Assembly: GCF_914767665.1 (NCBI RefSeq)
Contig: NC_059502.1
Coordinates: 33,560,812 to 33,624,811, forward strand
Reading direction: 5' to 3'
Origin: Harmonia axyridis
Lineage: Eukaryota > Arthropoda > Insecta > Coleoptera > Coccinellidae
DNA length: 64,000 bases
Shown: positions 24,191 through 35,400 of the stretch, in pieces
How the letters are laid out: each line of letters opens with the position of its first letter
Position numbering within the stretch: position 1 is the first letter of the stretch
The notes under the pieces: model-generated
Database searches by the model: none
Told to the model about the DNA's origin: nothing
Seen by the model: the letters and a program-made list of their open reading frames with translations, nothing else
Made by a program: the position numbers and the translations under genes

Positions 24191-25719
24191 ATGGCAGACA
24201 AGGCCTCATTTTGACGTTACAGAAAAGGAATGAAATTTAGAATTCATCAACTTCGGAGTGGTGCAAACCCTCGAAATAGATGCTACAAAGAAATTATGCT
24301 GCCTATTTACCTTCGCAAAATGTTTTTTGAATGCTTCGCTTACAGTTCTTGTGCAAAAAATGCATAATGAGGGAAATATAATTTTACTTTTATCCACTTC
24401 ACCAAATTCTAAATACAAAATGATAATGTACTGGAGCCTTTTTTTACATCAAACTCCAGCCAATTGCCACGTTTGCATTGGTTATGTTGCTCTGGAGGAA
24501 AAATCACGCATACAAAAGAAAGCTTATTGAACACGCAAAATTATACCGTGGTACTTGCATTTCGTGCGATTGCTTTGCGGAACCTTCTCAGAAATTAACT
24601 GTTAATTGATCGAAAAATTACTTCATTGTTTCTGAGGTACCTGAAGTTATCCACATAAATCTGTTTATCTACAGCAATACACAATAACTTTCTCGGCGCG
24701 TGAAGAATATATGAATTAGTTTGACAATGTGGTTAATCGTTGTACGCTTTCAGTAGAAAATTATGATTGCCGCTTCGCCTTTTAATAACAATTATGATTT
24801 TGTCTATTTCTGCCAGTGTTAGTTCATTGAACTTAGGTATTATTATCTTTTGAAAGTTGGATGTATTACCGGCCGAACCCTACTTCAGGATGAATTTGAT
24901 TGTCTCAACCGAAGCCAATCCCTAACTCATGACAATTTAGTCTGGCCCAAACATTTCAACCCTAACCTCAAAATTCATTTCGGTCTATGTACTTTTCTAG
25001 GTCAAACGACGTAGACCGAACTGAATTTTGCGCAATTATCATGTGTAATGGCATGATCATTTTGTCCAAAACAATTATTTTAAATTAGTAATAGCCTCGG
25101 AAATAGCTTGAAATCATCTAACGACGTTAGATTTATTGTTGAAGAATTCGTGCTAATTACAATTTTACCCTTTACACAATAATTTTAAGAAATGAAGAAC
25201 TAGAATTTTCCATGTGAAACTGGAGTTCAATTGTGTTGCATAAATTCGACCTAGTTGAAATTTTGTGCATTGCTTTTCTCATTCCAATAATGAGAAGTAT
25301 CGGGTGTCCCAAATTTGTTTTTGAGTGAAGGGATCTTAGAATCTTTTTGAGCTAGAAAAAATGAATGGTACCTTTTCAGACTCAATTTTCCATAAATTCA
25401 ATTGTTTTCAAATCATAAGAGAAAACTGGAGAATGGGGTAAAATCGAAAGTTCTCATAACTTCTTTATTACTGGTGCTAAAAACACGAAACAAAAATTCA
25501 CTTTTTCAATAGAATCTTTTGGTGTAATCATTCGTTTTTCATAGCAATTAATTTTTAAGTTATAATACAAACGTGTGTTTTTGAAAAATTAACCGTAAAA
25601 ATTTCTGTAAGAATTAAAATCGTTTTTTTTCCTCTTTTTAGAAATATATATCTAACATGATATATAAATTTCAGTTGCACACCAAGTGCCTATTTATGAT
25701 AATCTGTGAACTTCAGATA

Positions 25720-25930
25720 ATTGAAATACATATTCGGTGGCCACCAAGGTCTCTGGATTTAACACCGTTAGATTTTTTTCTTTGGTCACATTTGAAGAAC
25801 AACATTTATCGATTTGAAAATGTTGAAGAATCTAACGGTGTTAAATCCTTGGTGTACAACGAATATTTCAATTATCTGAAACAAATGTTTACAGCAATGG
25901 GTTTTGCTGAAAAAAGTGCCTGTGCCCTGT
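25720..25930 (+). pseudogene. Mariner/Tc1-type transposase C-terminal fragment with internal foldback
   Basis: The plus-strand frame contains WPPRSLDLTPLDFFLWSHLK, the C-terminal signature of Tc1/mariner-type (IS630 superfamily) transposases around the third catalytic acid. Upstream domains and the first two catalytic residues are missing. About 75 bp later, TCTAACGGTGTTAAATCC and CTTGGTG (about 25830-25856) are the inverted copy of the motif-coding sequence at 25743-25777, so part of the fragment is an inverted duplication. The remaining open frame to 25932 is probably not functional. Confidence 0.75.
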
Positions 25931-27136
25931 AAAATGTTTTTATTTCATGTTTAGGTATAGCACCAGTGAAAAATAAATTATGAAAAGATTTCACATCACG
26001 CCATTTTCTAATTTTCTTTTATAGCTTGAAAACAATTGAATTTATGAGGTTGTGATTTTCACCAAATTAATTCCTCAAGAATCGATTCCGAAAATGTGCC
26101 AATGCCAATGTAAAATAGAAAAATCAGTAATCAAAAAATAAGAAATGTTGGCAATTATGTTAATGTATCTATTAAAGACGCACATATTTACAAAGAGTAC
26201 TCAATACGATACATTTGTTAATCTGCAAATAAGCAAAAACTGTATGTCCTGATGGGATTTTGGGACTATGAAGTCTAGTCGATATCTCAAGGATATGATT
26301 TTAATAACTCTTGGAAAATTTCCACAAGGCATTATCTGAAATTGGTTATTTCAAATGTGATATTTATATGTCGAGGATACGCTTCTTTAATATTCCAAGG
26401 GATTGTCGGCATGCGCATCGTTGACCTAGATTCTCTTTTTCATATTCTGAATAAATAACGCGATGATTCATTCTTCTGTAGCAGAGGTATTCATCCAATG
26501 AAGTATTAGAAACTGGTGAAATATTTCAGACATAACGCGATCTCAAGCAATGAGATGCAGACAATAAGATCTTTCATTCATTTCGATTGTTGAACTGTTG
26601 TAACAAAACAGAGTTCGTTTTTGTTGAAATATAGTAGATTATTCCCATCGAATGAATTCCTTTGGGAAATTGTTGACAATAATCGAGTGGATGGCAATGA
26701 GAATTATTGCCATTGTAATTTATCCATTGGAAATCGTAAAGTATCTTCTCAACTCATCCATAAGGAAAAACATAAAAATCTTGGAGTAGTTCTTTATCTC
26801 CGAAGTTTCATGATTTCCGATAATAAAATTTTTATTTATTACTTGCGGAAAAATATATCTTCTAAGTTACGCCATTCGGAATTGAAATAAAATTAACTTC
26901 CAGATTGTTGGGACTAGAATTTGGGGCTAAAAACAAATCAGTATTACTGTATTGAATGTCTTCAATTTTATGCTTTTGTGTCGTCTAGTTGTCCCTTAAA
27001 ATCCCTCAAAATTCAAGTATCACTTTCTTCAGTTTTCTGGATGTATCAGCTCATTATCAGATGAATAACCTTATTTTTTTCTGATCGAACCAATATTGAG
27101 CTATATCGCCTTAGTTACCATGTGTCATAACACACT

Positions 27137-27193
27137 CATATTTCCCAAGGGAAATATGAAACGTCAGTTCATATTTCCCTAGGGAAATATGAA
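27137..27193. repeat. Twin palindromes at the left end of the recombinase element
   Basis: CATATTTCCC-AA-GGGAAATATG (27137-27158) is followed 9 bp later by a perfect 26-bp palindrome (27168-27193) of the same arm sequence centred on TA. The first 15 bases of the second palindrome recur exactly at 28686-28700. Paired inverted arms around a short centre resemble a tyrosine-recombinase binding site, though the 2-bp centre is shorter than the usual 6-8 bp. Confidence 0.9.
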
Positions 27194-28700
27194 ACTATTT
27201 CTTTATTTAGTAACAAAATGGAAACTGCAATTGTTGAAATTTCCACTAAAAGTATTTCCACCAGATACAAAGGAAGAAGAAATATCTTGTTCATAATTAT
27301 TCGACGACGAGACTACAGTTTTCTTGAGAACATTCCTTGCAGCAGCAGTCTCGGACGATTCTCCCAAAACGGTCTTCAAAGATTGTGATGCTGCAGATGG
27401 CTCACCCTCCACACCTGCTATCATCTTCGCTACCTTATTTTTGTGCAGCATACTGTCCGCCAGATAGCCTTCTGCAACAGACGAACTTTTCCAACCACCA
27501 TGTCTCTTGAGTGTTGTCATTGAGGCTCCCGCATCGGCAACCAATGTCGCGGATGTTCGTCTTCCACAATGACCTGTATAGGTTTTCGGATTATCTAAAC
27601 CCAACCATTCAGCAACCTTACTCGGAATTTTTCCGAAGGTATTTTTGCCGACAGGCTGAAGAGTACACTTCTTATTCCTATAAGCTACGAAGAACCTAAG
27701 AACGCCTTGCGGGCGCAACGCTGAATACTCCCTCACCAAACGAGCAGCACTCAGATCTTCTTCATCAATTATAGTGAATATTCTGTTTATATCATTCTTA
27801 GTCTTTGAGACTTTGATTATGATTACCGAACCACGATCTTCGATATCTGAAGATAGCATATTCACCAACTCTCGTGTTCTGCAGGCGCCAAAGATTTCCA
27901 TTATTAAAACAACCTTCAAAATTATGAATGTAAAAATCTTATCAACAGAGGAAATCAAAATGAAACTTTTACCTTATACATCAAAAAAACGTCATTAGGA
28001 GCTTCACTCAAGAATGTCTTGAGCTGCTCCCGGGACAACACTGATGATTTTTTAGGAACGTATCCTTTATTTTTGTTCTTAACAAATGCTTCGACTTCAT
28101 CGAATAATTTGACATCAGTTTTTTCCTTCAAATGTAGCATTGATCTTAACATCGATAGTTTCGGCCATAACGTGTTTGGAGAATATTTCTGGGACTGGGG
28201 ATCGAATGAATTAATCATACATCAAGAATAACAAGAATCAGAGCAACATACCAAATCTTGGAAATATGCTAACAAAATACTATCGCTCACACCGTCCACC
28301 AATTTTTTTCTTTTCCACTCCTGAAAGCATTCGTACTCTTTACTGTAGGCAGCTTGAGATTTGGCTGGAACCAAAGATTCACGGGCCTTTGCCGCTTGAG
28401 TTTCGACGTAGTTCGACATTTTTTCATTAATTTTATTTTTGACAAGACGTCAAAATGAAACCAGTCAACCAAGATTCTCAGAAACATGGCCCATAGCAAC
28501 GTTAAAAATTTAATTATTACAAAAATATACAATCTAATAATAATTTTTCCTTATCAGATTGTTTCAATCAGAAAAAAACTATTGATTACACCACGGGAAA
28601 TATGAATACATTTCCCTCGGTTGTCTATACATCCCTCGGGCTCCGCCCTCGGGATGTAACTTTGACAACCTCGGGAAATATACTATTCATATTTCCCTAG
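27168..28700 (-). mobile_element. Crypton-like tyrosine-recombinase transposon, apparently complete
   Basis: A 1.5-kb unit containing a single three-exon tyrosine-recombinase gene on the minus strand. TTCATATTTCCCTAG occurs as an exact direct repeat at both ends (27168-27182 and 28686-28700). Each end is embedded in palindromic GGGAAATAT/ATATTTCCC modules. There are no long terminal inverted repeats and no second gene. This is the plan of Crypton elements, whose recombinase joins circle and target at short matching sites, leaving direct repeats. It lies antisense within the proposed 21-kb intron of the tail-anchored protein gene. The family (CryptonI-like) and exact ends are inferred. Confidence 0.75.
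27203..28419 (-). CDS. Crypton-like tyrosine recombinase, three exons, 366 residues
   Basis: Exons on the minus strand: 28419-28252, 28194-27973 and 27913-27203 (stop included), separated by GT-AG introns of 57 and 59 bp, both phase 0. The product catalyses site-specific DNA strand exchange through a covalent tyrosine link. Catalytic residues are all visible in the spliced protein: Arg142 in GACRTREL, Lys167 or Lys169 in the beta-hairpin VSKTKND, His245 and Arg248 in GHCGRRTSATL, Trp271 in HGGWKSSS (at the usual His/Trp position) and nucleophile Tyr280 in AEGYL. The 26- and 9-residue spacings match XerD-type enzymes. Residues 1-125 form the DNA-binding N-terminal part. The Ser-rich tail after about 300 has no domain I recognise. 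No stop or frameshift interrupts the spliced frame, so it could be active. Confidence 0.85.
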
Positions 28701-28705
28701 TTGTA
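28594..28705. repeat. Nested palindromes at the right end of the recombinase element
   Basis: GGGAAATATGAA (from 28595) and TTTCCC (28611-28616) are followed by nested inverted words: GGTTGTC/GACAACC around CATCCCTCGGGC/GCCCTCGGGATG. Then comes GGGAAATATACTATTCATAT and TTTCCCTAG (28674-28700). The central arms mismatch only where TC faces TC instead of GA. The segment lies directly upstream of the recombinase gene, so it may combine promoter and recombination-site roles. Confidence 0.7.
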
Positions 28706-29050
28706 ATAATAGCTATATTTTATCAATAATTTTTCATCGTTAATTTGATTCATTTATCAAATTGCAAGTGAACAGCTTTCATGAAAAAAGACATTTTTTG
28801 GTTATTGATATTTCCAAACGTAGACTTCTACGGAAGGTTAGAACGTCTGCTTCTTGAACTATTCCAACGGTCCCTTTTTGAAAATAATTGGACAAAATGA
28901 AAGGACGAAAGCTATCGATTTTTATTCAGTTTCCATTGTTGATTCAATTGAATTCATTGAAAAGTGCTCAATTTGTATAAACTTACTAAAAAATACATAA
29001 TATAATTATTTAATTGATTCAGTCCTTACTTGGTGGAAAATCATATTGAT

Positions 29051-29210
29051 TTGGTAAAAAATAAATGTAAACACTAACTACTTTCCACAGATTTTAATTA
29101 TTTACGACAATTGTTTCGCCGTCTAAGCGGCTTCATCAGGGTTCATCAGGTCGTAAATAATTAAAATCTGTGGGAAGTAGTAAGTGTTTACTTTTATTTT
29201 TTTACCAAAT
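29051..29210. repeat. 160-bp foldback with 58-bp arms
   Basis: TTGGTAAAAAATAAATGTAA at 29051 begins an arm running to 29108. The reverse complement, with a few mismatches, runs from about 29150 to 29210. The inner 24 bp next to the loop (CCACAGATTTTAATTATTTA plus CGAC) are perfectly complementary. The 41-base loop carries the hammerhead-like core described separately. Confidence 0.9.
29101..29155 (-). ncRNA. Hammerhead-ribozyme-like core (Penelope-type minimal form)
   Basis: On the minus strand the foldback loop reads CTGATGA (29149-29143), ACC, a second CTGATGA (29139-29133), A, the hairpin GCCG-CTTAGA-CGGC (stem II), GAAA (29117-29114), and ACAATTGTC (29114-29106). This is the order of the conserved hammerhead core: CUGAUGA, stem II, GAA, a short self-complementary stem III ACAA/UUGU, and a cleavage-site C at 29106. 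Short stem III variants tied to Penelope-like retroelements are known to act as dimers. Weak points are the extra A before stem II and the 3-nt offset at the base of stem I. Activity is not shown, and no Penelope reverse transcriptase was found here. Confidence 0.5.
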
Positions 29211-31266
29211 AATATAATTAAGATTTGAGAAAAGCACGGACAATAACAGGAGCTTTTGAGCGCATTTTCGTTTATGTGCCACTGGATTTGTGATTTCTCA
29301 TGATGTCATTGCTGTCGGATAGTTTAGCTAGATGAGAGGGTTCTGTTAATACGATATTTCACATAAACAAACTAAATTTCAACCTAGTCGGACTGATGTT
29401 ATAAAATATTGAGTTCTAAGAAAATTTTTACAAATCGATATTGTACATATATAATATTTCAGCTCGATCAGATTTGGTTTCATTGAAATATTACTTTTTT
29501 TTTAGATTGTGTAGTTCTGATGATGACGTCAATTAGAAGTTTCGCATCAATCTTGAAATTGTTATTCTTCATCCCAATTTAATGGAATCTGTTATCCCTG
29601 AAATATTTTTTCCAAAATTTTTTGAAATTAACGAACTTAACAGCGGCATTCGAGATCTGTATCTAATATCCACTCTAGGAATTTCAAGTTTCTAAGTTGT
29701 TCCATTCATTGTGACAAAATAATAGAGCAAGCTGTTTCGGAAATGACCGCTGAAAAATATAATTTAACATCAATAATTGTGCTGTTAACTTATTTCAAAT
29801 TTAATACATCGAATGTTCTATGCATATCCGTAATAATGTGAAAGTACATAATATTACCATTTGGATTTTTGATCGAATATATCACGACTTGGTTAAAGCA
29901 CACATCATCCTCAAAAGGACATCTCAACTGAGACTATAATATATGTTTGTGTTGCGTAATATGTAGTGACCTTGTCCTAAAGAATTCACCGACTTGTACT
30001 AGAAAGGGAATTATTTTATCAGACCGACATGAACTTGTAGTCCTTCATGGCAACTGACCAACAATTCAAATTTCGATATATGGCAATATAGCCAGTTTTA
30101 ATTCAATTATAGGTGCAGCATTTCGATACGAGGATAATCTTGATGGTATGGATTTCGTTGATACCGTGATTCTACCATTTTCATTCTTATTTTGAATCAT
30201 TATTTCTGAAAAAAAAATTGTTGGAATTTTTCGGGGAATAACATTTTTAATTTCTGTTGGAAGAAATCGAGAATCAAATTTAAACGAAATATACAGGGAG
30301 GCCCGCATACAATAGTGCAGTCAAATCTTTCAGTGAATATGACTTTCCAGAAAACGTCGAGACAGGCCAAATTTTTATTTAGAGGGGATTACATGTTAAA
30401 TTCGAGTGACACATGATTTTGAAGGTGTTGTAATTCTGTGTCCGAATATGCTAATATTAATTGTTTAGCGTTCTTTTCGATGTCAGCAACCTATTAAAAG
30501 TGATAGATAAAGAGCATTAAGTCGGGTTTCTGAACAAAGTATTGAAATTGTCAATCATTTGCTTCTAGGCAGTAATTAAATTCTCATTCAATGTTCATAT
30601 TAACATTTTGTAGGACACAGATGTGCCCAAAGGATCGCCGGTAACAATATACATTTATCAACTGTATGAAGTGTTTACCATAATGTTACAATATTCAACA
30701 AAGACGCAGACATTTGGAATGATAGATTAGCATTGGAAATTTTTCAACATATAATTTTTGCAATCACTAGATGCCCCCCTCACAATTAAAAATTAATGTA
30801 TTTTACAGAGAAATTCATAATGTGACTGGTCTGTTTTATGTGGGTATATACTGTATATACTGAATATAGTAGGTACTAAACAATTCAACACAATAAATTT
30901 TGAAATGATTTAAAATAGCAAATTTTCCATTTGTTCACCGCAAAGTTACATTTTTCATAGCATTTATGGAATATTGCTAATAGAACATAGTACTGTATAT
31001 AGAAGTCATAAACTTTAAGATAAGAAAACATTCCTACATTGTTTAATGTAAATATGACCATGGTTTATTGTGATGTTTGTGCAAGGGGTGTGCCTGATTA
31101 TAATTTATTGAATTATTTATGTTTGGTCACAGTTATGTGAAATATTTCATTAATATTGATAATTGCATTTCTTCAACAACAAATGCTGAATTGGTCCATT
31201 CTTCATAATCAAGAATAATCAATGGGTTTATTAATTGAAATAATAAACCGGCAGATAGTTAAATCT

Positions 31267-31345
31267 GTATACAGTGATACAGTGGCGACACAAGTGGTCT
31301 CATTTTTGATTGGCTGCCGGTCCATATGCCATTTTTCGGCTAAAT
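31267..31345 (+). repeat. Fragment related to the TIR element at 41786
   Basis: ACAGTGGCGACACAAGTGGT and the following TTTTTGATTGGC parallel the left part of the 41786-42122 element (AGTGGCGACACGCGTGGTCT, then TTATGATTGGC). Only this end is visible, so it is a truncated relative. Confidence 0.55.
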
Positions 31346-32451
31346 TCGTTTGTTTACATTCTCTACATCTCTATCTGCATTAGTATTTTTTACGTTTTTT
31401 TGTATAATTTTTTATTTGAAATTAACATTAAATCTTCTAGTAGGTATATGATATCATAAATAATAAATAAATAAATAATAATTTTTTGATCCTGTTGGAC
31501 CCAGTGTTGGGTATAGGACAAGTCATATCAATACAAATTTACAGATCACTACAACATCGCATCCGAAACTTGGTTTAAGGAGTATATACATTTTTTTACG
31601 ATCAAACGAAAGAGTATCAAGTGGCTAAATCAAACGCGCATTTTTGAAATATTAGCAATCTCAATTTTCAGTAAAAGTTTGATTCAGACGTTGGTGATGT
31701 GAATGTATCATTCATTAGAAAACTTCAATTTGTTTTCTTATTGTAATTTTTATCCTTTTAAACGGAGTTCATGCACTTGACATCCAAAAGATTCTTTTCA
31801 TTATAAAACTGTAATATTATGCAAATTATGATTTGGATATTCTATTTACGACCTCTTTTTTGAGTGATCATCTCATGAATGTTCTCAAATTGAATAGCGA
31901 TTCCATATTCTAAAAATTGCAAAGTAGTATAAACTCAAGATTTTATTCACATACTATTTATCCTTGAACAGCTTACTTAAATCAAAGCTACTAATTCATT
32001 CCTAAATTCATTGAAATTTGCCGTATTCATCATAAATTTGTAAAGAATAAATCTCTAAGATGAAAGATTATTGATATTGAGTCTTCCATTAGTTTGCAAT
32101 CTGAATAATGGTAACCAAAAAGTGTAATAACCATTTTACACTGAATATATATTCCATGTATATCATTTTCATGGCTATGAATATATATTCCTTTGCATGC
32201 TGTCTTTTCATTATATTTTACTTTTATATGTTTTGTTATGGACTTTTTTGGGTGCTCATCTCATATGATCCAAAAATTGAAAAGCGATTCATAGTTGAAA
32301 AAATTGCAAATTACCTAGTTCATTCTGAATTTTATTAACTTGAAGAATTCTGTATATGCCTACGATGATCATGTATTTGTGTTGCCTAGTACTTATTCAA
32401 ATAATGTAATTTCATTTTACCTAATAGCTATAATTCTATTTTTGTTTTCAG

Positions 32452-35400
32452 ACTGTTGGTGGTCGCCACAAAAATTGGTCAGCCGCTAAAGATGCCCAAG
32501 ATTTCATAACAATGAATAATTCCGAAGAAATCTGTACCTATCAAGAGAATGGTCGAAGAATCTACGCCCCAGTGAAGAAGCCTGCCTATTTTGAATATGA
32601 CATTTCTGACGATAAACCATCCAAAAAAGAGAAGAAATGGTCCTTCGGAAATCTTTTCAGAAGAAAGAAAAAATCAAACGACAGCAGTAGCGACGAAGAA
32701 ACAAAAGATAAAAATAGGAGAAAGTCTGAGAAAAGAAAGAAACCGATAACCTTCGATCATGTGGTGATTCCCCAATCACAATCACAAATCAAGTTTCCCG
32801 AAGTTCGTGGCACTCCGACTGAAAAAGCTGAAGATAGCTCACTTCTCAAATCTCAAGAAACTCCAAATCAAAGCAAGTCGTATATATCCGATAATCAAAC
32901 TAAGCATCAGCCTGCAGGCCAATTCGAACAAACCAAAGTAAAATCCAGAACATCATTGGATAATTTGAGTAGAAAATCAAGAAAAGATTTGGCCAAAGTA
33001 CGGGCTGAGGCTAGAAGAACGTCGATAAATCGCAATAGCAGTTCCGACGAGGATTCTCAAAGATCGAATTCGTCACAGAAATTCCGAAGTGACGAGAGTT
33101 TGTACAGAACAAGGGACGCCTCAGCCAATAGAAGAACGCGGGCGGCCAGAACTGAAAGGTACCTCAAACGTCACTCTCGAGATGGAGAAAATCCTAACAA
33201 TTATTTGCGAATATCTAAATCAGATGCTGAATCAACATTCCTCAGGGTATCAGACGATAGTAATAGGTCACCTAGCGCAAGCCCTCAACTGTTAAAATCG
33301 TCTTTCTCAAGTTTATCTTCACAAACACCAAGTGTTATGGGCTTGTCAACCATTCCTCCTAGTCACACACATCACGGCAGATTCAAAGTGAGCAATTCAA
33401 CGAGCAACCCATCCTACAAACCACCGTTATCAATAAATGACTACAACAATTCTTCCAAGATCCCTACGTCTCAAAAGGAAAATGTAATGTTTAATAACCA
33501 ACGGAGCATTTCCTTCGATGCGAATATCCACAGACCTCAAGACCATCAAGAGGTTATTTACGCCAAATTGGAGTTGGGTAAACCGACGAGAAATCTAACC
33601 CTTATGGACAATACACAATTGAGACGTTACTACAATGTTTACCAACCTCCTGCGCCTCCTCCGAGGGATCCAAAGAGGTTGCATGGATCTCTCATTCTCG
33701 ACACTTTAAATCATAACAATTCTCACGATAATGTTCCGACTAGATATAACTTTCACAATGAATCGATCTTTCAAGTTAAAAGGGTGAATTCTATTAATCG
33801 ACCAGCCTTCAAATCGTCATCAGAAAATCATATACCCAGAGAGAATCCCGTAATTTTATCTCAGAGACCTTCTTCAACCACTCCTGAAACCACCATTCGG
33901 AGGAATGGCACCACAGATGTGCCGTTACGTTCAGATAATAATTATCAGTATCTCACAGATAAGCAACCCAGGAGTCGAAAACCTATTCTTATTCAGAATG
34001 ATTCGAAGAAACATCAAGAAACAAAAGACAAATTGAGAGAAAGTCGAAATAACTTTCCCTCGAGAGATTCTAGTAGTTTTCTGGAGCAACTGCAAGCCAA
34101 AAAATCCAATAGATACAGCAGAGGAAATAGCCCTAAGATACTCAACTCTGAAACTAAGCTGCAAACAGAAATATTTCTTCCAAGTGTTCTTCCCAATAGT
34201 ATCGGGGAAAATAAAAACGTACAGCAAAAATTGAACGATAAGAATGAGAATCTAAAGCAACAAGATCTTGATCTTGTTAATCAGAATTCAATTATTTCTG
34301 TCGAAGCCGAAACTTCCCAAGCGAAATCTGCGAATTTGGAAGAAGCACTCAATGAGCTAGAGGCGATTTATAACAGTTTGAAACTGGGCGATGAAAATCT
34401 ATTGGAAATGGCTGAAAAAAGGGAGAATGAAGTGGCTACTCAAAAAATGTTAGAAAGTAATAACCAGTATTCCATATATAACGGTGCAAGAGGTGCTTTT
34501 AGTGACTCCGGTTTCAGTTATGAACCTTTTGACTCTCTGGATTCTCGGAGACGGCGGAGGTACTCCAGGAAGTCTCTAAGGTCAGATGACATGGCTGTAA
34601 GAAAACTCAATAAACAAGAACGGGCTGCTACTATTACAGATCCCCAAGCGGTTGCGTCAAAAATAAGCTATCTCTTGACCTCACCTATTTACACCGATCG
34701 TTTGGATGAAAAACTAGATCCAAATGAACCAGATGTAACTTTGGACGATGTGGTCTACAGGAACATAAAGCAGTTGAACAAAATGAAAGTACCCGAACAC
34801 CCTCCACCATTTGGTATACCATTGGGTCCAATAACATTGGCTTCAAACAGTGATTATCTACATGCAGTTCCTGATACAGAAACTGTTAAACCTAGCAGAA
34901 TGCCAGATTTGGTCAAGGACGATTTAGCGTACAGAAATTTACGTAAAGATAATACCAAAGAACCTGCTCTACCTCCTGTTTCATCCGATGATTTGAGAAA
35001 TAACAATTTGACTAACTCTGTACCTGATACTGTAGATATATCGAGGATAGACCTGGCTGAACTCAAGAAAAAGAGAGCAGTTCGTTCTAAATCGGCAAAT
35101 ATAGGTAGTTTGATCAGTCAGGAGGTCATTGAGAGGGCGTCCAGAAGAAATGCTCGTGACAAAAACGTCGAATACAAAACATTGACAGACATTGCTGATG
35201 CAATGCAGATCGCACGGCAGGTACTCAGAGAAAAAGAAAGAAAACTCAATGAAACCAGAATAGGATCGTTGAGCGATACCGATTCTATATATCCGAAATA
35301 TTCCCGTTTTTTACCTTCCACTAATTATAGTGAAAACCTGGAAGATATGAGAGACAATCGAAGAGAAAACACACATTCGTCAAATGTCGAGGATTCTCTC

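Larger units (their letters stand above)
11145..32451 (+). other. Proposed giant first intron, filled with mobile-element debris
   Basis: Begins GTGAGT and ends in a pyrimidine-rich tract and CAG (32449-32451). No host exon was recognised inside it. It holds the palindrome at 14094, the tRNA-like segment at 15567, a MITE at 17690, a LINE 3' end near 20103, a decayed reverse transcriptase near 23.5-24.2 kb, a mariner fragment at 25.72 kb, the Crypton-like element at 27168-28700 and the hammerhead-like foldback at 29051. Stretches 11.2-14.0, 18.7-20.1, 20.7-23.5, 29.3-31.2 and 31.4-32.4 kb are AT-rich with no gene I can support. A lone TATACAGGG transposon end sits near 30292. Confidence 0.45.

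Noticed and set aside
33931..34227. Minus-strand frames within the large exon
   Set aside because: Shadow frames opposite the clear 1330-residue coding frame.
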